NCBI GenBank assembly: GCA_035041965.1 | Contig: JAPYMA010000100.1 | Coordinates: forward strand, 62,001-126,000 | Direction: 5' to 3' | Source: Anisakis pegreffii | Lineage: Eukaryota > Nematoda > Chromadorea > Rhabditida > Anisakidae | Length of the DNA stretch: 64,000 nt | Shown here: positions 46,542-56,449 of the stretch, one piece after another | Layout: each line of letters opens with the position of its first letter | Numbering within the stretch: position 1 is the stretch's first letter | Notes under the pieces: generated by a model | Told to the model about the DNA's origin: nothing | Database searches by the model: none | The model's input: the letters and a program-made list of their open reading frames with translations, nothing else | Position numbers and translations under genes: made by a program

Positions 46542-48249
46542 TCAAGCGAAATGAGTTCGTGGACGACGCGTAGTGAAAACGGCTGCATTTCGTCGTTTGG
46601 TCACGCGATGTGGAAGTGGGAAATGAATCTTGGAGTTATGGAATTGCTTCACTGCTGGACGTTTGCAATCACCGGCCTTGATCACTTGTACTTTTATGAT
46701 CTGAATCAATTTCACTTAATTTTTGAAGTATTTCAGATATTTGAGAACAAATTCGATACAGCATTGAAAACAACATGTCGCTGATGCCAATTCGTTTGCT
46801 ATGAAGTGACACTAAATAAACCATATTCTATGAAAACACTTCAAAGCAGTACTTAATGTCGTCACATTCATGAAAACAAATCAGTTTCAATATGAACATC
46901 CGAACATTCGATTGTTCAATTTTGCAACTATCGTTTCTGTTAAAGAGTTTGTTCACTGCATGGTTTTTCCCCACAATAATTGCGCCATTGGCACTATGCG
47001 ACGATAAGGAATATGCAGTAATGCTCGGGCATCCCAAAACTGAGCGCCACACGAGTCCCACATTCTATGGCGTGGTGAATCAGGATCACATCTTACAAAC
47101 TAAGACGCCCGATGCTTCACTAGCGAAAACCGATTCGAGAATCCGCGAGGACACTTGATTCAGTTAACGCCTCACGCCACTTTCTTCCAACCCTGGATTA
47201 ACTTCCAAGAGGATTAACTCTTTTATGATATGAACAATGTTTTCACTGATTCATACTTTTAACCGAAAACAGTCCGTCTATTTTCAACCACTACTGCTGT
47301 ATGAACAGAGATAATTATGTTCGTACTAACTCATAATTACTTATATGAATTCAAACACAAAGCAAAAGAAAGATTACATGAATACGATCGGCTTGTGCTC
47401 GATGGCGTGCACCCATATCACGATAGCATTGTGTCACAGCACCGGCCACCGTGTTATCACGATACTCACGGTACATATTGTGGTGATTTGTACGTGAATC
47501 GTACTTCAACCAGATGCCGTAGTTCTTGATACTGCCTGGTCGCCTTTCAAATACCTTAACAAAATTTCGTGATTCGTGATCTCTTCTGAGTGAAAAATTT
47601 TTTGCCAACATGATCAAGAGAGAAACAAATAGCTTTTCTCTCATTACTGAGTTTGTTTCGTCAAATGATTAATCTGCTCAATCATAACAATTATAATAAT
47701 AGCTGTTCTCAGTCGAAAATATTTAATGTTATGGTTATGATAACGCAATGTTGTGACTGGATTCAGTTCACAGAAGAGAATCCGATCATTTCAGTTATAC
47801 AGGACAATAGAACCAAAGGAAACCAAATTAGACCAAAGCAAACAATTAGACCAATGAAAGAAACATATAAGAGTGACTCACCTCCTCGCACGAAACAATT
47901 TCTCCATTCGCCTTCTTCACTCTCCTCAACATACTCGTGAAATACCAGAAACGCGATTTTGCGATTACGTGATTAGTAGCGAATATTTGCATTTTGTACA
48001 TCGGTGGATTTGGATCCTTATCAGATGGTAGCTTACGTCCAATCACCACGAATTCTCTCAACTGCAATTAGTCATTTTTATTCCGATTGGATCACTTTTG
48101 CACATATATTAACTAGAATGAAAAATCACACTCACGTTCCCAATGTTTGATGTCATTAAATAAACGCTTAAGTTTATCAGAAATCAGAAATGATTAGTAG
48201 CCTAATTAAAAAGAGTACTGACCTGTTCTCCTTTGGCTTTGGTTGGCAT
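46542..48249 (-). CDS. rpl-18A: 60S ribosomal protein eL20 (RPL18A)
   Basis: Structural protein of the large cytosolic ribosomal subunit. Four exons: 48249-48223 (9 codons), 48061-47882, 47554-47378 and 46700-46542, all phase 0, giving 180 residues, the expected length. Diagnostic segments are [78 protein letters not shown] and [22 protein letters not shown] acceptor lies 24 bases before the ATG. The third exon is entered through GTTAAG, not CAG, and conservation fixes that border. The 677-bp last intron holds nothing recognised, although ribosomal-protein introns often host small RNAs. Confidence 0.97.
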
Positions 48250-49543
48250 GATGATCTCTTATGACACCTTTACCTGAAACAAATTCTGAACATGAGGAAC
48301 TAATTAATAGAATTCATAAAATAGCTACGAAATGGTTCAATGGGAACTTGCAGTACACAAAAGCATAACATGAATTCATGAATGATATCTGAAACGTTTG
48401 AAATTCATAACTGAACGAAACGATAGCAGGAAATAGCCTGACGAAACAACTATTTTAAGTGGGAATCCACGAACCACAACAAACTGAAACAGAATTTTCC
48501 GTTCTCATTTCGAAAAACCTGGAGGACAAAATCAAAATAAATTCCCTCGGTCGGTGCAAACAAGTCGAACAAAACTATGATTTGCTGATAAGAAAGAGCT
48601 ACTGAACTGAATGTTGGCTGGGAAACTTCGCAGAACTCAAAACCAAACGTAAATCAAATGAATCAGAACACATCGCGAAATAACAACATGAACATAATCG
48701 GATATTAAGGCGAATTCAACTGCTTGCACCTATTCACACAACATGCCTAAAGAATGCAAAGTTCACTTTCTTGTAACTATAATTTTTATCCATTCTAAAC
48801 GATATTCTATCGCAATTTCAAAAAAGAAACTAGAAAATCATTCAAATGACCAAAATTCCACTCTTACACGAACTTAAGGCGTTTTTAAAACGCCAAAACT
48901 TCACAGAATTGCCTTGAATTGACCCAAAACGTTGAGAAACGAGCAATTTATTGATGAAATGTAATGTTCAACACACACATCAATCGTCGGAAGATGTTCG
49001 TCCTCTTTCAACAGCCCAGTTTTTCAAATTCTCCGAAGCATTGCAGAAAGTGAAACTAGCCTCGCAATTAGCTAAAGATTCCGCGCGAGCATTGTAACCC
49101 TTTATGAGTAATAATTTTAAAGTCTAGAATGTATTCATAAGTAGGCAACTATTCAAGCGAAGGAATTTCCCTCAGTTCCAAACAGTTTCCTCTTCGTAAT
49201 CTCACTCGGAAGTGTGGAGCAGTCATTCATCGAAAAAAAAGAAAACAATTCAGTTCACCTGATTTAAAAAGGACCGATTCAATCCACCTGATTTTATCGA
49301 ACACTGTAAATATTACTTACCGTGGATATTTTTGAGACAAATCTGTTCAGACCACATTTTTACTTTTTTGAATGAAGTTGGTGCTGTACCGTTAATGAAA
49401 GCATGTTAAATTGGAATTTGAGTTTACTTCTGGACTCTTAAACGAGAAATGGAAATAATTTTATAAGATGGTAATTTCACTGTTGCACACTTGATGAAGT
49501 AGATGATAATGACTCAAGGATTGATACGGAAAGTAATTTGCAG
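48250..49543. other. Divergent intergenic region between eL20 and ECSIT
   Basis: Probably contains both promoters. No gene was seen. There is a small palindrome GGCGTTTTTAAAACGCC near 48880. It ends at the TTTGCAG acceptor (49537-49543), 11 bases before the ECSIT ATG. Confidence 0.45.
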
Positions 49544-49554
49544 ACTGAATACTG

Positions 49555-52046
49555 ATGAATGGTATTGTTCGAACGGTGAATGAAATTGCCTTGTTCCGTC
49601 TTACGAGCGTATTTAACAAACAGCTATGGAGAAGTGCCTCGAACAGTGCCGTGAAAAAGAACCGTGTTGAGGATGACCGTTCCGAACGAAGTCTTCAACA
49701 TATCGATGAACATTTTGAAGCGGTTCCGGCTGAAGAAAGAAACAAGAAATCGTTCAACGCAGCTATCGGTACTAATTCCCTCGTTGACTTAACCATATAC
49801 TTTAATTCTTACAACTGTAGAAGTATGAGTATGGAAAGAATATTTCAGTTCTTCTTTGAACGAAGAATGGTGATTTGAGGATAGCATTCTTTGGAAAGGA
49901 TTCTGTTGAATACACGTCAATTTTAATCTGTAATGTAAACGGACGATAACAACTTAAAAATGCATTCGATTGGAATTCACGAACCAACACTTTTATTACT
50001 TCATGCATAAATGAATCGAATTTCAGAGGTATTTCGTCAGAAGCGAACGCAAAGTCGTGGACATGTTGAGTTTATTAATTCAGCATTGAAATATTTGGAA
50101 GAGTACGGTCTGCATAAGGATCTTGACACGTATAAATCTCTCCTGAACGTCTTCCCAAAAGGAGCGATGATTCCACAGAATAAGTTCCAGGTAGTAAATT
50201 CATGTTTTTAAAATTTGAATTTATCGTTTGGTATTTCATGATCACGAAATTGTTCTTTTAATGGCGAGTTTATTCAAGAGATGTACTTCATTCCGTATAA
50301 ATTTGCTTCGTTTCTAAGCGTCATATTTTCAGAAAATATTCCTCCATTATCCTATGCAGCAGAATTGTTGTGTTAAAGTTCTGGATCAAATGGAATGGTT
50401 CGGTGAGTTCGCCCTTCATCCATCGTATTCTTTTCATTTCCTTTTATTTCGCTTTATCTTCTCACCTCGAATCATTCAGCTTCATTTTATTATTACGTAG
50501 TTTACATAAGTTGTTTGGAGGATCTTTGTGATTAAAATTATTGACTTTTGAGTGTTTTGACTTCATGGACTCAAATGAAGAAATTAGAGTGTTTTTTGAA
50601 CGATAGGAATCAATCAGGTGTTCAACCCGACAAAGAAGTGCATGATATCGTAGCGAATGCGTTCGGTGAATGGAATTTTGCAACTCGAAAGATCAAGCGA
50701 ATGCTGTATTGGATGCCGAAATTGAAGCACAGTAATAAGTATTTGGATCGAAGATGCTTGGAAGGACGGCAAGTTGGTGGTGTTGAATTGGCGTTCATTG
50801 CTCTCAAGATGATGTGCAGAGATCCGGGTACAACATTCTCGTATGTTAAAGTATGTTTAGTCGTTCATTTTAGTCGGCATGACCATTCGGATTGCTCGAT
50901 GAATCGTCTCTTTGCATAAAATAGTTCTGTTGAAAGAACAGTGAGCTGTGAGTGTTTGTGTTTTCATGGCAACGATATCATAGTGAGATGAAAAACATTT
51001 GACTATGAACATCAGAGCTCATTTGAAATGAACGGATCAGGCAAGCAAATCTCACTCATCGAGATAATATCAGTTTGTAGTGAAACGTTTTTTTGTAAAT
51101 ATGAACACAATGTGAAGTCGAAACTTTAAATTGTATGATAATTTTAGCGGATAGATTTTTATTGCAGTGTAATTTAGATAAAAGATTCTGAATCACCAGA
51201 ATCAGACCGATGGCTTGTGTCAGCACAAAGTGTTCTACAGCAGCGAATGATCAGCGAAATGGATCAATCGAAAACATTCTATGTGGATGGTCCTAGTCGA
51301 GTTTATGTGATGGACAGAAAAGTGGATTACGTTTGGCTTACCACCGATCCAAATCCTGAGCAATACTTTGATAATTTCAAATCTGATTTTGAAGTAGGTT
51401 GGATACGTTCGACACAGTGTGTGTTTTCAATGCAATAAACTGAATTCGATTTGAGTATCATTGAAAAGGAAGAGTAAAGTCTGAAATATTACGAAAATCT
51501 AGCAGTTTTGTTCATTTTGCTAAGGGACTGTCACCATTGTCATCAATCAATTTCATTGATGTTTTTCTCAAGCGTATTGTTTCTGAGAGATATGCACACT
51601 TCACAATCAATTACCGAACTGTTGCCTTGAAAAATTGTTTGATAAACGAGCGAATTCGATTCAATTTCATTGTTTGTATCTGTCGTTCTCACAAATACTC
51701 ATAGTATTGCATAGAATTGCTCACTGAAATGAATTGAAAAGAAAATTATTTGCGATCATATGTACTTGATGAGTGATTTCAGGAGGAGGACAATGATTTT
51801 GAGAAATGGCAAAGTCGCTGGGATCGGGGCTATTCTGGTGAATCATTACCGAAGCAGTGTAATGTACATGAACAACGAGATGAAACCATTCTTTCATTGG
51901 CTGTCTTGGCCAAAACGAATGATCAGTCAGTGGCTGGATGGATCAACCATCTAAACGACTCAAACCCCTCGATGAAAGATCATCAAGTTTTGTTCCGAAT
52001 CAAGCATCCGCATACCGATTTAGCTCCTACAGAGCCGAATGATTAG
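49555..52046 (+). CDS. ecsit: ECSIT homologue, mitochondrial complex I assembly / signalling factor
   Basis: ECSIT family: in mammals a Toll-pathway adaptor and, in mitochondria, a partner of NDUFAF1 in complex I assembly. The latter is the likelier role in a nematode. Six exons: 49555-49768, 50027-50190, 50333-50402, 50618-50850, 51178-51393 and 51783-52046, phases matched, 386 residues. The N-terminus (MNGIVRTVNEIALFRLTSVF..) is basic and amphipathic, fitting a mitochondrial presequence. Family blocks are RGHVEFINSALKYLEEYGLH, the following DLDTYKSLLNVFPKG, GVQPDKEVHDIVANAFG, KIKRMLYWMPK and KTFYVDGPSRVYVM. The C-terminus is acidic and less conserved. A TTTGCAG acceptor lies 11 bases before the ATG and AATAAA is at 52063-52068. 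Confidence 0.93.
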
Positions 52047-52062
52047 AACTGTATAACGTGCC

Positions 52063-52068
52063 AATAAA
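52063..52068 (+). terminator. Poly(A) signal of ECSIT
   Basis: AATAAA 17 bases after the ECSIT stop codon. The 3'UTR would be very short, and the neighbouring minus-strand neuropeptide gene ends at 52462. Confidence 0.6.
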
Positions 52069-52461
52069 TACTTCATCATCGTTTCACTCAAGCAAACGAA
52101 TTTATCATAACACGATTAAATTCAGAGTGTATTTGATGCGAATGTATCAAAATTCAGCAATCTAATAGTGCAGCTGAATCAGACTTTTATCAGTCGTTCA
52201 ATTGAGCAGTTTCTTGTCGTTTCACGACGAAGAACCTCTAAAATATCAGTTGGAATGATCGAACAATCACCAAATTTTAAAATTCATAGCATTTTGAATG
52301 CAAAACTGTTGGATATAACTCATTGACAGTGCTTTATCGGTTAGAAAAAATGCACATCACAGTATTTCCGAAGTATTCTATCGTTCAACATCATTTTTAG
52401 CAACGATTGCGAACGATCACCAGAATCAAACTGATTTTCAAAAATCACCAAAAATCAACGT

Positions 52462-52943
52462 TTATCGTCCCAATCCAATCATGCCGAAACGATTTATTCG
52501 AGTGCGTCGCGTGAGTGCACGTTGATCGTCACTGTGCTCAGTTCTTTTGCCCAGTCCGATATATTTCCATGATGGATCGCTTTTCTTGTAATAGCCACCA
52601 CCGAACGCCATCGACAAATCCGACATCAAATGCTTTCTCTCCGAATCGCTCATCTCATATGAATTCAAAACTGCAATAATAAGAACATGTTTAGTTTGAT
52701 ATATTTCAAGCAAAAAATATTCATTCATTAAGACTTGTTTCATCATTAATCACTTTATTGATAAGTTAGTCCGGTGATAATTGATCACATCGAACAATTA
52801 ATTGATCTTGCGACGAGCGCATCATCGAAAAGAGTAGAGAGAGTGATCAACGAGATCAAGTGAAACTCACCGTGAAACAATGCAAAACTGATGGTGATTA
52901 GAAGCAAATGTGTTGAGGTGTGATTTCGAGTTAGTTGTTGCAT
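52462..52943 (-). CDS. Neuropeptide precursor with two IGL-amide peptides
   Basis: Secreted peptide-hormone precursor, 93 residues. Exon 1 (52943-52871) encodes MQQLTRNHT then a hydrophobic signal core HLLLITISFALF. Exon 2 (52670-52462) encodes the rest, in phase. Cleavage sites are KK at 53-54, KR at 66-67 and RR at 79-80, with a terminal Gly-Arg. Predicted products are SDPSWKYIGL-amide and TRINRFGMIGL-amide, each with the amide donor Gly before the basic residues, and an acidic spacer TEHSDDQRALT between. The shared IGLG-R/K ending resembles GL-amide peptides such as the nematode allatostatin-A-like NLP-5/NLP-6 group, but I cannot assign a family. Processing would be in neuronal dense-core vesicles. 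No acceptor-like AG precedes the ATG, unlike its neighbours; a TATATA word lies 60 bases upstream. Confidence 0.8.
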
Positions 52944-53002
52944 ACCACTTCCGTTCACTTAATCCGAACGATACTAATGACTCGCCGTCGAACTCGTTCG
53001 GC

Positions 53003-53008
53003 TATATA
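53003..53008 (-). promoter_or_regulatory. TATA-like element upstream of the neuropeptide gene
   Basis: TATATA (palindromic) about 60 bases before the ATG at 52943, with no splice acceptor in between. It could position a conventional start site. Assigned only from spacing. Confidence 0.35.
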
Positions 53009-54006
53009 ACTAAACTTTGACTGCTGAAGATGCTATGTCATTTGTTTCACGTAGCAATTAAATTCGGTTTTCATCATCTTTCCGGAACGCCTCCCTTTTT
53101 CGAATGCTCATAAGGGAAAGCTAATACAATATTTTGAATACAATATTTTCATATGAGCATCATTAGCGCACTTTAATCCGAGTCAATACTTCCCTCGAGT
53201 ATTAACAACTAGCCACATAGGTGTTGCGTTCATTATTTCCTAGAGTTTGATTTGTGCCCAATTCGAAATATGTAATGACGAAATCGATTTTCGGATTTCA
53301 TTATTAACAATTTAACTGTATATTTTTTTCACGCAATCACAGCGAAACATCTAATGAAACTGTGACGTTTTTTTTTCATTATAATATCCACTTGTAACGA
53401 TTGATCGTGTGATTGCAGTGAATTTCTGCAGGGCAATACCCGTATGTATGAAAATCTGTTCTGTTCCACTCCAAGCTCGTCACCAAACACAACAGTTCAT
53501 AAATACGGGTGTTAAAGTGATCGAGTATCTCCAGTGTTAAAAATGACTCATTTTCTACTGCTTTCAGCATCCTTCTCTACGTCTTTGAGCATACTCACCG
53601 ATAACGGCACCATCATCGACTATTGTTTCAAATTGACTTTTAAAGTGTGTCTCGACGTAAAAACTGACTGTCACGAAGAGAACCTCATCCACTGAATTGC
53701 TTTCCTTTTATGAATTTAGTCTCTTTAGATTGAGTCGCTTTGTTTCGCGCATTGGTTTTTAGAAAGACAGTTATTAGTGTGCTCGCAGCCAGAGCCACAC
53801 CGTCTCCAGAAGTTTGTGGCCATATTTAACAGTGACGAGCGTTTCGACGCTGAATATTTTGAGACTTCTAGAACAAATCACTCAGGCTATCAGAAACTTT
53901 TTTTTTGTAGTGCCAGTTCTCCAATATTGAACGATCATTTTCTTGCAACTTTAATTCCAAAAAGTGACTGAAAAAATGAAGGATTGATGAAATTCGAAGA
54001 AGTATG

Positions 54007-54180
54007 GTGCGGGGACAGGAAAAATCGGGGACAAAATTTTTCGAGGACGACCCCGAAAATGTCCGCGGCTCGAAAAAACCAGGGGAAAGGGATCTGAGGA
54101 CGTGGAATTTCGAGGAAAAAACTCAGTCTCGTCCCCATCTCCGATCCCCGAACTCCCCCGAAAATCGACCTCCGGAACTT
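54007..54180. repeat. GC-rich dispersed repeat, copy 1
   Basis: Unusually rich in CGGGGA and CCCCGA words. It shares AAAAATCGG.GAC, CGAAAATGTCC and TCGAAAAAA in order with 54995-55110. Its right part (CCCCGAACTCCCCCGAAAA) is partly complementary to its left part, so it may fold back. It accounts for the ORF at 54004-54228. Confidence 0.6.
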
Positions 54181-54994
54181 GAATCAGCAGTACCCAGAAT
54201 ACATGATTTTCTGATGGAAAAGCATTGAAACCAATAATCTTTAGGATATAAAAGCGGTAACTGCGAAGCCAAAACGCAATTCTATCAACAGTATTTTATT
54301 CAACCACATGAGAGAGAATAAAGTACAACGGCAATGTTTCTTTGACAAAACCAAAAGAAAATACACTCTCTATTCGTGCAGGTTTCTACTACATTGATCG
54401 AAGTATTCTTATGTTCAATTAAAATCGCAAGTTGGTTTTGTGGAGCTTCGTTTAATCATTGGCTTAGGCATTTCAAGAGTATAGAAGGTGATCGGAGGGT
54501 TGGCTGAATCAAAATTTTAACGTTTATCGTTATAAGGCACGTGTTTGTGCATATCCTCCCTTGTATTCATTTCCACGAGTCCAGTGTAACAAAGTTACGA
54601 TATCGATAAAGCAAAAGCGTTCAAATAAACATTATCCGATGTGATGATTCGTCGGTTACGATCGATACAAAAACGGTTTGTGGTGAATTCATCCAATCGA
54701 GTGCTTTTACATATTCACATTCATGATGAGACAAAGGACGTTCTTCATGGGATAAGGCTTCCTTTATCCTATTCATTCGCATTTGTGCATTGCGAAAGGT
54801 TTCTTTGCGTGATACTTTCTAATCAGTGATATCATTTTAAATCAGATATCACGACGTTATCCCATACACCTCTTTCATGCTCACTCCATTCATTAGGGAC
54901 CAGACTCCTGCATATTATTACAATTTTATAATGTATCACTCACCAGTCGCGACATACACCCTCATCTCGACCATAAAGCAATAAAAGTTTAACT

Positions 54995-55110
54995 TTCGGG
55001 AAAAAATCGGGGAATTCCCTGAGATTTCGGGGAAAGTCGACAATTCTGGAAGTGTCGGAAAGGGGAAAAATCGGCGACGACCTCGAAAATGTCCAAGGAT
55101 CGAAAAAAGG
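54995..55110. repeat. GC-rich dispersed repeat, copy 2
   Basis: Same word order as copy 1, in the same orientation: GGGGAAAAATCGG, then GACGACCTCGAAAATGTCC, then GATCGAAAAAA. It stands out in composition from the AT-rich flanks. Confidence 0.6.
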
Positions 55111-56433
55111 TGTATTTTTGACAATGTGTTTTGCGTGCCATTACCTCTCACTAACAATATTAAAATTTTCCAAGCCCTTTAGACATGTTAGGCAGGCGTA
55201 AGCTTTGGAATAAGGTGCAAATGCTGCTCGCCTCCACATAACAGTTCACGGAGACCATTATTGTTGCGATTTCAAAACAAATGAACAATCTCAATTGGGC
55301 GATTAAGATGCTTGATTAAGATATTGTATCGAGACAATCGAGCTTGCCAATGTATGAGCAATAATAGTAAATGTTTTTAACATTGCTATTAAATCAAAAC
55401 TTTTCCCTGTGAGATTCTGGTGTAATAATGTTGGTTCAGAAAGGTAAAGAATTTGTACGGCATTAACTTGTTATTTGTAGGTGAAACGATTTTTTGATGT
55501 TAGATTGCAATTAAATTATTGCGTTCATTCAGCTTGCGATCGTATTAGGGCACTAACGAAACATCTGATTGCATTGATGAAGATATGAGCAATTATATGA
55601 GCCGTATGCGAGGAATAATCATCATTCGATTATCGTCGAGAAACACCGCACATTACAATGATTTGTTGATAAGAGTGATGTAGTTGTCATTTGTGAACGA
55701 TTCGTAAAAATGTTGTTTTAAATTGTTGTTGCGCATTCCGTTGTGATGATATGATGTTGCATTTAAAAACTGGCTGCGATTAAATGGCGCAATGCGCTCA
55801 TGCACAAATCTAAATGCCACCCTCCATCGGAATTTTTTTGTTTTTATGAAGAAATACCCTTACTAGCCGAGCAGGTTGTTTGTAACGGGCAAGGAATTCT
55901 TACTGATGATGTGCATTACTTCAGGTGAACTTCCCAAGTGAAACTCAGCTGCAGTTTCATGCTGAGTCTAAGCTGAAAGCTAAGTGATCTACAGTGATCA
56001 TATTAGGTGAAACAAAACATTCAGTCAACTGAATGAACGGAGGTAGTTAGAGGATGTCACATCTAGTGAGTGGTCATAAAAATTTAATGTGATGATCTAA
56101 TTTAAAAAAAAGAGAATTGCCGAAAGTATGTAGTAAAAATTTGATGAATGAAACATACTCTGTAATATATGGAATTAACAAATGTTACAAAAGATAAGTT
56201 GACAAATTGAAATATGTCGATTTGAAAGGAAAATCTTATATTGTGCCTTCGTTCTGTTTTCGTTTCGTTTCATTTTGACTGACCCTTATGGCTAGAATCA
56301 TATCAGTCATGTCCAGTGGCGATTTGTATCAATGCTCCCAAATCTAAATCAAGTCTAAATATTAATTATTATTGATATTGATTGCATTGATATTGTTCGT
56401 GTTTGTGGTTTGTATTGACTCATTGTTTCAGTT

Positions 56434-56449
56434 GGTCTAATTACCCAAG
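56434..56449 (+). other. SL1-like leader sequence
   Basis: GGTCTAATTACCCAAG matches 15 of the first 16 bases of the nematode SL1 leader (GGTTTAATTACCCAAG). The SL ending TTTGAG occurs shortly after, displaced by eight bases. No 5' splice site (GT) follows and no Sm-site or SL-RNA stem structure is visible, so it is not an intact SL RNA gene. A 15-codon ORF starting MNDSSAIAAIEEG begins at 56465. Confidence 0.4.

Larger units (their letters stand above)
53009..55180. other. Intergenic with two copies of a GC-rich repeat
   Basis: An isolated plus-strand patch at about 53777-53900 (HRLQKFVAIFNSDERFDAEY) looks coding, but has no partner exons. The rest is repeat or AT-rich DNA. Confidence 0.35.

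Noticed and set aside
54004..54228. 74-codon Pro/Arg-rich ORF
   Set aside because: Lies in the GC-rich dispersed repeat, and the second copy is not open in the same way.
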